DNA of 64,000 nt from Cryptomeria japonica (GCF_030272615.1 NC_081414.1:914199648-914263647); one strand, 5' to 3'; positions 11,434-23,973 are shown, numbered from the stretch's first letter. Made by a program: numbers and translations. The notes: a model not told the origin generated them from the sequence alone.

Positions 11434-11872
11434 TTTATACTCCACAAGCTATTATCTGTTGAAGCAATAAGCTTGCCAGTTACCTGGTCACAATTAAAGC
11501 ACATTAGGAATAGTATCTACAGTTTTCTAGCTAAACCAACACAACGAAATCGCAAAAAAATTGGTGGTGTTTTATGAGTCATTTCTAAAAGGCAATAGAA
11601 ATCTATGAATTTCTTCAGAGCTAGATACTTCACCTGCATTGCAATTTTGTCATTTTTACATGGCGCCTCATAGGTAACTGGATTGATAAGAAATGTCATC
11701 TCTGGTATATATACAACTGGTGACCCAGTTGAAGAACAGGCAGCATTCCAAGCTGCTAGAAAGGCCTACATTTCCCAAAACACAAATTAACAAAAGAAAA
11801 GGAAAATTTCATCAGTTCTCCATAAAATTTATTCACTGGAAACCTTCCACCTAGCGTGCTATCATCTGTCAA

Positions 11873-13758
11873 TTCATAATTTATATACCAAAACATAATT
11901 TATGTGCACAGTCAATTCAAGGAAAAAACGTTCTGGTCTTAAATTTGTCATTAAAGCAAGAACAGGCATGTTTTTTAAAACTTGATAGCTACATTTTCCC
12001 CATTTCTTAAGCAGTAAACTTGGCACTCATGCTTGTGGTTCAAGTTACGAGATATGGTAATAAAACTTCATTCGTGACTTTCTTTACAAGGGAGAGAAAT
12101 TAACGCCTATGTTTCAGTCAGAGTGTATTATTTTAGGGTGAATACGTGGGTTTTTAAGTTTATCTATAAGTTCTAGTGAGAAAGTAATGAATTTGTCCAA
12201 TGTAGGCCTTTCACTAAAGAAGGATTTAACGTAGGTACGTGGGAAAATATGAACTAGTTAGGAGAGGTCACATGTATGCAGAGTTTCGACGAGAGAAAAG
12301 GGTGATTAAAATAATTTGTTCAAATATATTTTCGATGACCAGGGAATAAGATATACCTTGGCCGTCAACACATAAAACATCCAAGATCTTCTGTTTATTT
12401 TTTTCCTTTGAAATTAAACATGCTGCTGAAGAATTAATTAACTAATTATATATATATATATATATAATGGTTAGATTTACAAATGTATTCAAATGTTTTA
12501 TACTTCATTTTCTAGAATGTTATAGATTTATTTTATTACATCTTGTAATTAGATTTTGAAAGTAGTGTCTTATAAGCAATTTTTAAGATGAGCATAAAAT
12601 TTGTTGAAATTATAATTTTTACATTAATTTATTAGTGTTTTTTATTACTTCTTTAAATTGAATTTTGAAATTAATGTCCTATGAAATAATATTTATTTGT
12701 AGTTCCACCACATACTGCCTTCATAGACAAAAGATTGACAAATTTGTAGATTGTGCATGCAACGAGAAATCTTCACTCATCAACATCAGTTCATGCACCA
12801 AAAAATACTCTTTCAAGCAAGTCCCTCAAATAGTCTATAAGATATGGTCACTTTCTAGAAGCAAATCATGATTGGCTTGCGAACATGTAATGAAAACTAC
12901 CAATTGATGGACTCAATCTATAGATTCCAAGCCAACAAACAATAGTAATATGATTCAATTATGGTCAACTACCACATGAGGGTAGAATGCCTCCCAAGTG
13001 TGGCTTCTACAAATTGAAATCCCTTGTTTCTATATATTCCTTCTTCTCTACACAAACAACCAAATATTGCCCTCCTTTCTTGATCAAATAATATCCTTTG
13101 TTCAAAAGGACATAAAACACAAACACAAGAAATATATACTTGAATGCATAAAATATTTTCTAATAAATAAAAAAAGATACTAGACAACCATTTAATTAAA
13201 ATAAGGCTCTAATACCATGCAAGAATCAAGATCTTCTAGAAGAACATTGAAACTTGGTCAATCTTCCCACCTTGAAAAGTGGCATGTAACTCCATCCAAG
13301 CACAAGAAAAAAGTGCCACACCTAAGAAAACTTATCTCTAGATAAGAGATATGCATGAGAAGAAATATCCTAGAAGAAAGAATATTCTACACTAACAAAA
13401 GGTCCATCATGTATATAAAAGTCTTTATACAAGAAAAGTGAAGGGATAATTTCATTGAAATAATATAATTTTTTCTTATTTTTCTAAGTCGGGAAATATT
13501 ATTATCATACTTTTAATCTCACCATTGTTAACAATTTTCACCCTTGATTCTATAAAAGCCTTAGCTTTTGCATATAAAATTAAATGAGATATATTCTATT
13601 TTACCTCTCTATAATTTCATATAGGAAGATGCATATGTAAATATATTCAACTTTTGATGCCCTAAAAATTGGATTTTTTGCCTTCTATTAGGTTGAAGTA
13701 TTTCTCCGCCTTTGGATGAACTTGTCATATAAATTCAACATAGATTAGCTATATATAA
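11873..13758. other. Duplicated non-coding flank, AT-rich
   Basis: No gene seen. 11880-12310 matches 39240-39745 upstream of the intact polygalacturonase. About 12600-13758 matches 41541-42570. An (AT)n microsatellite lies at 12447-12466. Some degenerate polygalacturonase upstream sequence remains, but the segment matching 38757-39240 is deleted. Confidence 0.8.
12447..12466. repeat. (AT)n microsatellite
   Basis: About ten TA dinucleotides in a row within AT-rich DNA. Confidence 0.9.
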
Positions 13759-14550
13759 TGATAGAAGAGCATCCTTGGTTCATAGCAATCTTGCATCAAC
13801 CAAAAACATTTTTCTTTTTGTTTTACTTTATGTTTGCAATTTCAGTTTTCCTTTCTGTTTGTCTCAGTTTTGGCTCACCGGATTCTATGGAGTTGGATTC
13901 TTCTTGAAGACTTGATCATCTTTCTTTCTTCTAGAACGCATCGGTTTTGGATCATTTTTCGGTAAGATATCGCTATCGGTTTCCTTGATAGTTTCTTATT
14001 ACTGGTTGGCAGTTCTTGTTACCAGTTGCCTAGGCCTATATTAGTGATCTAGCAGAACCCCTTCTGAAGCTTGCGAAGCCTTGGGCATTGATTCTGATGT
14101 TCCTTGGCATGTGGCAGACCTCTTCCCACAATCTACATTCATTCTTTGGATTTTCCAGAGGAATCTCTTGGCAAAGGCCGACCTTGTTATTCTACATGAT
14201 AGGTCTTATTCTTCGAGTTTTGATCCTTTTGGGCCGACTGGATCATTTGGATCAATATATATAATTGTAATTGTGCATTATATCAAATCAAGCAGAGAAT
14301 CAAGCAGCTAGATTATGTGTAGAAGATATATCTTAAGATTCAAGGTCCTAGTTGTGACCTATTCTACCAGGCCTGTGAGCAGGTATGTTGTAACCCAGTT
14401 GTTACTGGTTAGATGTAATCAATTTTCATGAAATAAAAACAACCCGTTCTACATTTCCTCCATCATATCTTTGTGTTTCCGTTGTCTTTACTCTTGCTGG
14501 CCGGTCTGGATTGATCTCTTTGAGGTCCCTCCTCACCGGTAACTGCTTCA
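13759..14550 (+). mobile_element. Solo LTR, about 792 bp
   Basis: A segment starting TGATAG and ending CTTCA interrupts sequence that is continuous at about 42570 in the duplicated copy. It is flanked by perfect 5-bp repeats TATAA (13754-13758 and 14551-14555). Inside are a TATA-like stretch near 14254 and AATAAA near 14433, consistent with an LTR on the plus strand. No internal coding region remains, so recombination between LTRs is the simplest origin. Family not identified. Confidence 0.8.
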
Positions 14551-14788
14551 TATAATAACATCATACAATATAATTTTACCAAATATTCTTCAATTATTAA
14601 CTTATCCTTTGGATTTGAATCATCATAAACTATTACAAACATAGAAGATAATATGTCTTGAGGAAGAGAATGGTATTTAAAATAATACAAATTTCATTTG
14701 AGGATTTTTCTTCATAAATTTTAGAGTTGTGTTGCTTAAATGTTAAAAAATAATGAATAATAGAAATTATAATGGAATAAAATTTAAG

Positions 14789-15493
14789 CGACTATAAGCT
14801 AGGAGAACTGCTGGAAGTGGGTGGGGAAGGAGATTGATACCCTCAAAAAGGGGATTAAGGAGATAATTGATATCTTCACTGATTCGCCTAAGCCTAGCTA
14901 AACAAAGAAGCTCATGATCATGACCCAGAAGCTTTCCCATGATCTCGAGGTTATGAAATATAAACATGAGCAAATAATTGAGAAGTTTGACCAGTCTATG
15001 GAGGAGATCAAGAATAACCTTAAGAATCTAGTTGACATAAGCAAGGAGGCCATGAATAATAGTATGGAGGGGCTGGAAAAGATCAATGCCATCATGGCAG
15101 AGTACATATCCAATCCTATTGACAGTGATCCTGATGACATTAACAGAAAGAAAGATCTAGGCGGTGAAGACTGTATTGTAGGTAGCAATAAAACTACGGG
15201 CCCTAGTTCTAGGACTAGAAGTAGGAGGAGAAATAAGGGTACCTCTAGGTTCATTATGAAGGAATTGGAGGAAATCAACAAGGTTACCATTTAGAAGAAC
15301 AAGGAGTTGGTGCACTTGCTTAATTGAGTGTTTGTCTATGTTTTGTTTTGTTGCTTGTTGTTTCTTTTTGCTTTTGTGTTTATTTTGGGGCATTCCCCTG
15401 TTTTGCTGTTGGTTTCTATTTGGTTGGCTAATGGTCACGTTCAATAAAACTCTTGGTTTTGAGTCCTTGTAAAACCCGTTTATCTTTATCAAA
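14789..15493 (+). mobile_element. Probable retroposed insert with coiled-coil ORF
   Basis: Absent from the duplicated copy near 42800, where the flanks join. It holds an open frame 14914-15294 (126 codons). The first 70 residues are heptad-rich and charged (coiled-coil-like) and the next 50 basic and serine-rich (RTRSRRRNKG). After it come T-rich sequence, AATAAA near 15444 and an A-rich end. A short ATTTAA repeat flanks the insert. A 5'-truncated LINE ORF fragment would fit, but I do not recognise the protein. Confidence 0.45.
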
Positions 15494-15922
15494 AACATTT
15501 AAATTATATTATATTATAAAAAATAGGTTACATCTTGAATTAAAAAGTTTGTACAAGCGTAAGTTGTCAAGTGTCAAACTTAAGACTTTTAAAAATGTTT
15601 GTTATTTTTATAGTTCAATATTAATTAAGTTTCGATTTTATTGTACTTTTATAAGAATTAATATTTATATGGCATATTTATGGCATAAATATATCTAACC
15701 CATTTATCTTTATCAAAAACATTTAAATTATATTATATTATAAAAAATAGGTTACATCTTGAATTAAAAAGTTTGTACAAGCTTAAGTTGTCAAGTGTCA
15801 AACTTAAGACTTTTAAAAATGTTTGTTATTTTTATAGTTCAATATTAATTAAGTTTGGATTTTATTGTACTTTTATAAGAATTAATATATATATGGCATA
15901 TTTATGCCATAAATATATCTAA
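15475..15922 (+). repeat. 224-bp tandem duplication
   Basis: Copies 15475-15698 and 15699-15922 are almost identical. Each starts with the last 20 or so bases of the 14789-15493 insert and runs into host flank. Confidence 0.93.
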
Positions 15923-17800
15923 ATATTACATTGGTTTCTATGGTTGTTGAGCAATTTAATTGTTATAATAGTTGTTGACAATTGCTTCTATTTTCTCTAG
16001 TATAAAGGTTGTTCCCTTTTCATCAAATAAATCATTGAGCATTCACCTTTCTTTCATTGTTGTAACCATCATATTTTTCTTGAGATAAATAATTCGTGCA
16101 TTAAGAGTGATATCATCATCAACATCACCAATTAATTTTTAATTTTTATTTTGACTAGGGGCACAACCTTGTTTGTGTTTCTAATGTTTGTGTATCCTTT
16201 CTTTCTTATGTGTGTTATCTCTTTCTTTTTCATCTATAATATAAATTAATTAGTGAATAAAATACATAAATTATTATAATTTATTTATTAATATTAAAAT
16301 AGTACATGTGGAATGAAAAGAGTGATGTTGGTATATGTTCAAATTTAGGTGTCTACACATGTAAATAGCAATGCATTGATATATTTTAATATGGTTAAAA
16401 GTTATTTATAAATAGAAACTACCTAAAAGTGTTGTAAATAGGGGATTCATCTTCATTTCTAAGATTCTAGTTATAAATTAATAAGGAGGAATTATGTGCA
16501 TTCAAATAATAATCAAGATATACTTTGGATAATTATAATCTTGTTGTAGAGACTTTGTGCACTTAAGATATATATCTTCGTAGGTGAGTTTAATATTGTG
16601 GAATCTTTATTATATTTTAAAAGTTCTTTTAATGAAGCATGTTATTTCTTAATGACTCAACAAAGGAAATGAATTAGTCCTTCATTTCATATCACATATT
16701 CCTAATAATGTCAATCAAATGGTGCTCTTCCTTTGAAAGATTTATTTTATATTCCATTTATTACTTAATTCTCTCTTTGATATATTCAATATTCTTATTT
16801 TGAGATATAGGTGTTCTCCCTCTTCACAACATATACACCTTACTTGAATATTTGTTAAAAAATAAAAATAAAAAATAATTTCTTTATGTTTCATCTATAT
16901 CTTTTATGATATTCAAATGACGTGTAGATGTTCGATTGTAATGGATATGTTATTTATTCAAAAATGAGTTAGTCATTAGGGGAAAAAAATAATTTTAATC
17001 TATCATGTGAAATGGATTTCAAAAGTAAACAATAAATTTGCTAGAATTGAGAGTTATAGCACAAAACATTGTATTAGAAAAAAGCCCATACGAGGGATAA
17101 AAAATACAATTGGTAGATACAAATTTTCTATACCCTTGTGTATGTTGCTTAGAAAACACAAGTACAAAGTGTTGTACAACATCTATAAAGCCCATCACTA
17201 AAAATTTTTAGTTATAAGAGATAAACCAATTCAATTTATCCCTTCTCTTTTCCATTGGAGTTTTTTTTGGGTTGTATATAGTGTTGGAGAACTCCTGTTT
17301 TATGCAAAAAAAAACCAAAAAAAAACCTTATCGATAAAAAGTTAAGAGATAAGTTCATTGGGGTTGATAATTTTCACCCTTTGTCCTATAAAAGCCTTAA
17401 CTTTTGCATATGAAATTGAAGTTAGGTATATTCTAATTTGAAGCTAAATAAATTGTTCATAGGAACATGCATATGTAAACATATTCAATTAAATGTTGAA
17501 GTATATTTCCACTTAGAAATGAGCTTTACTGATAGATTCAACACAGATTAGTTATATGTAGTAGCAATATTATTTTATTAATTCTTCTTCAATTAGCAAC
17601 TTCTCCATTGGCTTTGACTTGTTAGGAAGTAACGGAAACAAATATGGTAATATGCCATATAGAAGATAATGGCATTAAAATAATAAAATAATATATAAAT
17701 AAAATTAAAATATAAATATAAAATAAGTTAGATCCTGAATCACAAAGATTGTAATAGCTTAAGTGTTGAGTGCTAATCATAAGGCCTTCAAAACATGTTT
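15923..17800. other. AT-rich duplicated flank without genes
   Basis: About 16060-16700 matches 43000-44000 and the right part of the other unit. 17360-17600 also resembles 13500-13760 and 42360-42570, a third copy of the same non-coding repeat. No credible ORF. Confidence 0.7.
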
Positions 17801-18420
17801 TATGTTGTAACTAATAATTGCCCTGTTGATATGGTAGAGGATATTGGGAAAGAAAAGATAGGGCATGTTGAGCAGAAAGAGGATTCAAATTGAAAATAAG
17901 GATTAAGTCAGCAACTAGGCAGTTGGGAGATGGGGAAAATAACAAATCAAAGGTTTCTATCTCAAAAGTGGAGGGGCTGAATGAAAACAATAACAAAAAT
18001 GAAAGAAAACCCTTTAATGAAGTTGCAGCCAATGAAATCATGGTGGAGAATGTGGTGGTGAACCAAGGAGAAGAAAATGACAAAGTACTTCATGATGCAT
18101 CAGTAGATGAGCAAGGTAAAACCTTATAATATGTGCTCCCTTATGATGATGTTGATTATATTGCAAAATACCAATCTAGGATTGTTATTTTGTTTTTATT
18201 AAGAGGAATACCTATAGAGATAGAGTTTTATAAGTGGGCAAAAATGAATTGAGAAATTAAGGGATGGGTAATCAAAAGTAGGGTATTGGTAAGGGTTAGG
18301 TTTATTGCATGTTTAAAAATGATAATTATGCCCAAGAGGTTCTCTAATATGGTACACAGATTATATGTGGCCAAGTGTGATACCTTCAAGCCTAGACCTT
18401 TGACTTTCATCTAGAAGGCC
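17801..18420 (+). pseudogene. Degenerate ORF of a non-LTR or gag type, unrecognised
   Basis: Open stretch 17890-18129 (79 codons, lysine- and asparagine-rich) followed by a stop-broken frame that reads LRGIPIEIEFYKWAK and RVLVRVRFIACLK. This layout (charged linker then a beta-rich block) is reminiscent of plant LINE ORF1 proteins, but no motif is firm. It abuts a LINE fragment starting near 18421. Confidence 0.35.
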
Positions 18421-19235
18421 CTTCCCATTAAAGCTACCCAATATGGTTAGAATTGCCATATTTAAACTTAGACTTCTGACCATTCCTTAAATATATTGTT
18501 TCCCAACTTGGGAAAGTGATATGGTGTAAATAGCCTTTAGACAAATTTTCCAACCTTTGAGTCCATCTAAGAGTTTCTATGGAAGTAGATTTCAATAAAT
18601 CATTGCATGAGAGCATAAAACTTTTTTGGCTCAGGTTTTGAGTTGGAACAACCAATAGTCTATTTGAACAAATTGAATGCATATTTTTTTGTTGGCAAGA
18701 AGGTTATCTTATTGAATATTTTTGTATTAGGAAGAACAAGTCTGTTAATGCATCTCCTTCTTCTTCTAATCTCACTTCATTAGCTATAATGCCTTATAAG
18801 AACACATCTCGATATAAAGATGTTCTTCTATTGCCAACTAACAATGTCCCTCTCAGAATACATCCCCACCCTATTCCCCTCAGAGTATAGCATCTCTTTC
18901 ACCTACTCCTAACTCTTGTCAAACACCAAGATCCCCTTCATCAAGGTGTCAATGATCAAATTCTCCTTCATCAAGGATAGATGATGTGTGAATCATGATC
19001 ATGCTACTTCTCTTTCAAATAGCATCGATGTTTTGTCACAAGATGATAATACTATTTTAGCTAGTTCATTATGAATTGCAAAATATTATCATGGAATGTG
19101 AGAGGTTTATCTCTCCTGAAGGAAATGGCTTAGAGATAAAGAGATTGTAAATGGATGGAAGCCAAAAATTTTATTCCTTCAATAAATTAAATTAGGAAAT
19201 GGCTACCTCAACCTTTCTCTTTTCAATGTATGGAA
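18421..19235 (+). mobile_element. LINE fragment (ORF1 tail to ORF2 start)
   Basis: Colinear with 25290-26140 and 61605-62450 of the two longer LINE copies. It contains the ORF2 start, ATG at 19071, reading KILSWNVRGL, the typical opening of a LINE apurinic endonuclease. It is joined at about 19235 directly to Sirevirus-like gag sequence. Confidence 0.8.
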
Positions 19236-20560
19236 GGAAGCACTCAAAAGATACCACCGGATTAGGAACTGAGGTTGGAAAATGTTCTACTAGTGGAGAA
19301 TCATAAAAAAGTGACATAAATTGTGTGTCTTAAAGCTTCAATGGAAAAGGACAAATCTTCACAGTTAGGAATGCCCCAAGGAAGAAGATAGATCTAGCTA
19401 CAATTGTTGAAAACATGAAAATAAAGGTTGTTGCTACAAGGAAGAATGATATTGATCAAGGTATACTAAATGAAGATGGCACAAGAAGAAATTTTAGGAG
19501 ACCTCCTGCTGGAAGAAGACTCGAATATGTTGCTGCTCACAAGACTAAATCTTTTTGGAGATATAAGGGATTAGATGGAAGGACTGTTGCAAACTCTCAG
19601 GCCAAGACCAACAACAAAAGAAGAAGAAGAGATGGAGTAAACAAGTCTACAAGATATCCACATACATGGAAAAATAAATTTATAAGTTACAAGCCCTCCT
19701 TCTCTGGTTATTGTTTTGTGTGCAAAGGCTATGGACATAGAGCAAGTGAATGTAGAAATAGTTCTAGGGAGAATCAAGATGCATATGTACATAAAGTTTT
19801 AAATGGTAGATCTATGAATAGAACTACTCCAAGATATGGGAGCAAGAATGTGTCTACTATCCCTAGTGATACGAAAGTTGTATGTTATAGTTGTAACAAA
19901 GTTGGTCATTAGAGTCATAAATGTAGAAAAAAAAATATCAGTCTAATGGAAGCTCCTACACCTCCTCCTATAATAGAAATGTAATCAATAATCATAATGG
20001 TCATTATGTAAGATAACCTTCTGCATGGAACAAAGTCATCAATGTTCCTAGAATGTCAAGAAGTTATTTTGTTCCATTAGTTGGTCACAAAGGCATGGTT
20101 TGGAAAAGGAGAACAAACCAAATTGATAGAAGGCTCTCTAAACATGTATTTGGTGAGAACATAGTGTGCTAGTACTTCAACAATTTGGGTCACACTATAA
20201 AATATTGTAGAGCAAAGATTGTACAAACATAAGAAGAAAATTGATGTTGCTCCAGAAATTGCAACTGAGAAAAAGAGGGAGATCAAGAAAGATTCGAGGA
20301 GAAATGAAGCCAAGGATATGATAAAGAAAAGAATGTATTCAGGAGAAGGCACTATGAATTTCATGCACAAGTGAGATCTCCTTAAGATTAAGGAGATGCG
20401 GGGCCTTAGGGGGAGCAACATATTGATCACATCATTTACCCTCAAAAAGAACATGTGTAAGGATATAATGCTACAGATATGAGGAAAGCCAAGTCTAAGA
20501 AGAAGATATGGAGGAAGAAGTTGACATGCCAAATTTTATTGTTGATGTTCAGATAGTTTT
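19236..20560 (+). pseudogene. Sirevirus-like gag fragment with zinc knuckles (copy A)
   Basis: Colinear with 55934-57240. The longest open frame is 19415-19912 (165 codons). It has KSFWRYKGLDGRTVANSQ-type gag sequence, a basic stretch, and CCHC knuckles CFVCKGYGHRASEC (19712-19753) and CYSCNKVGH-stop-SHKC (19883-19924). A third knuckle near 20170 has lost its first spacing to a stop. The N-terminal gag half present in the other copy is missing here. It would bind RNA in an intact element. Confidence 0.82.
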
Positions 20561-21149
20561 AAAATATTTGTTAATTTGCTCTAGTTGTTTGCGATTGCCT
20601 TGGCAGTATATCAAGGTTCAACATTGTTGGCATGAAGGTCATTGTAAAATTGCCCTTGGTTGTGGCTAAAATGTTTTAAATAGATGAGGTTGTGTATAGC
20701 TGCAAGTGGTGTAAATATATTGCAAATAGTCCACAATACACTATATTCGGCAAGGAATAATATAAATCACTAAATCAATTGAAAGATAAGTATGGTGCAG
20801 CATACAAGCAAAATGACGGATGCAACAGCATGAGGATGATGAGAAGTTATACAACAACAATAGAGGGGGAGTTGAATGTATCAAGATATAGTATTAAAGT
20901 TGAAAGGATAGTGCACATGGTAGCATTAGTAGCCTATATGAAGTGATTGATGATATAATTCTTTTTGGCAACTATAGGGACTACAGATAGTTTGTTTGTT
21001 GCAACATGATCATATGGACATATGGAGGAACTTCATAAGAGAAGGTGAAAGTGCATGTATAAGATGATGTGTTATATAGAAAAGTAGATGGAAGAAATCA
21101 GAGGATAGGCCAAAAAGAGTGTGGATTGGTTCAAGGCATGAAAAAAGAA
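20561..21149 (+). other. Sirevirus-like internal non-coding segment (copy A)
   Basis: Matches 57241-57846. No protease, integrase, RT or RNase H motif is visible in any frame. At about 21150 it jumps to sequence equivalent to 59085, deleting the purine tract and LTR start. Confidence 0.7.
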
Positions 21150-23973
21150 CTGCATCATCTATTTTGGTGTGACTTGGTTTATCGTTGTGACTCATTTCAA
21201 GCTATACAGTCATTTATATGCTATAACGAAAGAGTTCCCTTTTGGTGAGACAGAGTGGATGCCTGGCTGACATATCATGATTTCGGTGTAAGTCTCCCTT
21301 TTGGCAAGACCCTTTCTCCCTTTTGGCTGCCCCTTTGGTAACTCACAAACTGAAGGTGAGTAGATGGAGCTTATGTTTGAGCATGTTGAATGAGCATTAA
21401 ATTTGCATTAATTCAACATAAAGAAGATATAGAAAGTAAGCGTGGATGGTGTTATTTAGTCTTTCTTTTGGACAAAGAAGATGTAGGTCATAAAGTTTTA
21501 TAGGCATTGGGCAAGCTAATTTGACTCAGAAAAAGTATTGTTGTAGAGGTGTATAACACTCCATTTTAGTCGCACTCTGTTGCAATGGTTGGGCATTACA
21601 CGTAGGTTGGAGATGCGTATAACATGCAGATTATGGCTATGTAGTAGAGTTCATGGATTGCAGAGGTGATCACATGTGAAATTCATGTGCTTCAATGTTG
21701 GACTTAGATTCTACTTCAACTTCATGATATGTTGGATTCATCGGATTTGATCCCTATAAATTACAAGTTGAGAAATATTAAAAATCCATTGTTTAGTAGT
21801 TTTTCGGCATGACTGTGTTTCTGTCTCAGTGACAACATCTATTTCGGTGTGACTTGGTCTATTGTTGTGACTCATTTCAAGATATAAATTCATTTATATG
21901 TTATACCAATAAGGTTCTCTTTTTGGTGAGATGGAGTGGATGTTTGGCTAACATATCATGATTTCGGCATAAGTCTGCCTTTCGGCAATACATTTTCTCC
22001 TTTTGCATGCCCCTTTGGATTATACCAAAATTATTTTATTCGGTGTGACTCCCTTCAAGTGTTGGCAACAAAGGTTTCATTTTGACAAGAGTGGGTCTAA
22101 TAGTTTGTTTTTTTGGATTCGATTGTGTGTGTTATTTTTCCATCAAAAATAACACACACAATCAAATCTAGAAAAACAAACTATTATACAATATGGATTG
22201 TGGAAATCTCATAGCTTTAAGAGTGGGTCTATCAGGAAGTCAATAACATGATGGCTATGCTCCCTCGCCATCCCGCAATAATATGGTCCAGCAATAGAAT
22301 TCCCTACGGGGTAAGGGTAAACTATGTCGGGGATATCAACAATGTTATGATTATATGAGCCCTGCTATCCCGCAGTATAAAGGATGGAAGTTAACTAATA
22401 CTATCGGGTAACGCTGAATTGTGGCGAATGAATTCAATAACATGACAGGTTATGTGTCCCTGCTATCCTATGACCAAGGAGATTAATAGAAGACTATCTT
22501 GTGTGATAACAAGAAGATAGAAGCGTAAGGTTATCCTGCCATCCCATGGAATGTTATACATGAGTAAGATAACCTTGTGAGATAACTAGAAATAAAGAAG
22601 TTTGACACATCCCGCTCTCCTACGGCCAAGAAGCTTAGAAGAAAATGGTCCCACGGGGAAAAAAATTGAAAGAACAATGAAGAACACCGCCATCCCACAG
22701 CCAAGAAAATGAATAAATAATGATCTTATAGGACAAGTGAAGAGGAAGACGGCGTGTTATCCCAAATACCCGCAGGAACAAAGTTTTTTGTCACATGTAT
22801 AACATGTGTTTAATGTTTGCTGTGGAACACATCATCGTAGCCTATGAATCCAACACAGATTTTCTTCACATGTGAACTTTTTATGTGCAGATGATTATGT
22901 AAATAAGTCCCACCATTCATCGAGTGGTAGAGTGACATGTGGATTCTTTGTGAGAAAAATTTTTAATTGATTTTTTAAGCCAAGGGCACATGTATCGATA
23001 GAAAATATTTCAGTCAGAACAAAAAAATGATACGAAATAAATGTTGAGCAGGTATGGAGTTGGTAATTTCTTTTTCGAATGGGGGTTGCATGAAAAATGA
23101 AATCTGATTGCAGAGATTGGGGTACTCTCAAATAGAGATGAAGAGATACTAAAATTTAATGCAGAAGGTGGAGTAGCTCCAGAACGATCTGAAATCTTCG
23201 AATGGGATGCAAAATCCAAGATTACTAAATATAGTAATCTGTGGTCAGAGTTACAATTTGAATTCAGAAGGATTCCAAGGCGATAAATTTATTATTGATG
23301 GCTAGTTATCTAGATAGAATGTTCAGGGGATCATATCAACATGCATATGGGATTTCTCAAAGGTTGAGAAGATTAATTTTTAAATCATTCTTGGAGGGAA
23401 AATATTGTATGTATATTGCCACTAAGTGAAGTTCATGAGTAGTTGAAGATATTGTAGTGTTAGAGTTGGAGGTGTGTAGACATAGAAGCTCTACAAAAAT
23501 AGAGAATTAAGTATAGAGAGTTAAAAAGAGAGTGCAAAGAAGTAGTTTCCATAGGTGTACATAATACGAAGTCGGTGCAATAAATAGTTCATCATGAAAA
23601 ATTTATGTGTAGAAAAACCTTAAAGTGAAGAGGAGATCAAAGGCAGTGGGAAGTAGGAGCAGAGTTCAAGAAAAGTAGAGAAAAGATAGAGGTGTGATGC
23701 AGAGAGTATGTGATTGGCATGCATGCAAAGAATATTTATAAAATAAGAGGTTACAAAACAAAGGGAGTGCAGAGAAGTAGCTTTCGTAACTGTCAATAAC
23801 ACGATAATAGTGCAGGCCTAACATTGCAGAAAATACTACATGCACGAAAATCATAAGATGAATAATACATAAGAAGGAGCTAAAAGAAAGAGAAGAGAGA
23901 AGATAGATAAGATCACAAAGGTGAAGAGAAGAGATTAAAGACTAGAGGGTACAAAGTAAAGGAAGACAACATA
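21150..23973 (+). repeat. LTR remnant of the Sirevirus-like element (copy A)
   Basis: Homologous to 44870-48911 (5' LTR, minus its insert) and 59085-60809 (3' LTR). It ends at AGACAACATA, where LINE sequence begins in this copy and in the right-hand copy. No gene; ORFs here are small and unconserved. Confidence 0.78.
22099..22185. repeat. Foldback insert: 41-bp inverted repeat, 5-bp loop
   Basis: Arms 22099-22139 and 22145-22185 pair at 38 of 41 positions. The surrounding insert (about 22100-22220) is absent from the colinear sequence at 60010 and is flanked by copies of AGAGTGGGTCTA. Confidence 0.88.

Larger units (their letters stand above)
1..11872 (-). pseudogene. Polygalacturonase (GH28) pseudogene split by two Copia elements
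   Basis: Broken paralogue of the intact minus-strand gene at 36654-38906. Remnants in gene order, by comparison with that gene: exon 1 tail 11855-11872, exon 2 11634-11765, exon 3 11434-11483 plus 6547-6635, exon 4 6196-6219, exon 5 5865-6072, exon 6 5665-5727 plus about 502-520, exon 7 162-390, exon 8 1-67 (cut by the window edge). Exons 2, 4 and 5 keep exactly the lengths of the intact gene (132, 24 and 208 nt). Damage: most of exon 1, with the start codon and signal peptide, is deleted; the exon 1 donor GT is CT; exon 3 lacks about 31 bp; exon 7 carries a 9-bp duplication and the tryptophan after the RIK motif is lost; Copia-1 lies in exon 6 and Copia-2 in exon 3. The true gene end lies beyond the window. 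Function as an enzyme is excluded. Confidence 0.93.

Noticed and set aside
20077-20532. 151-codon minus-strand frame in the gag region
   Set aside because: Antisense shadow of gag and the following purine-rich sequence.
22240-22790. Foreign (bacterial or organellar) DNA because of GC-rich CCCGC segments
   Set aside because: The same sequence is present in all three LTR copies of the Sirevirus-like element, so it is LTR sequence.
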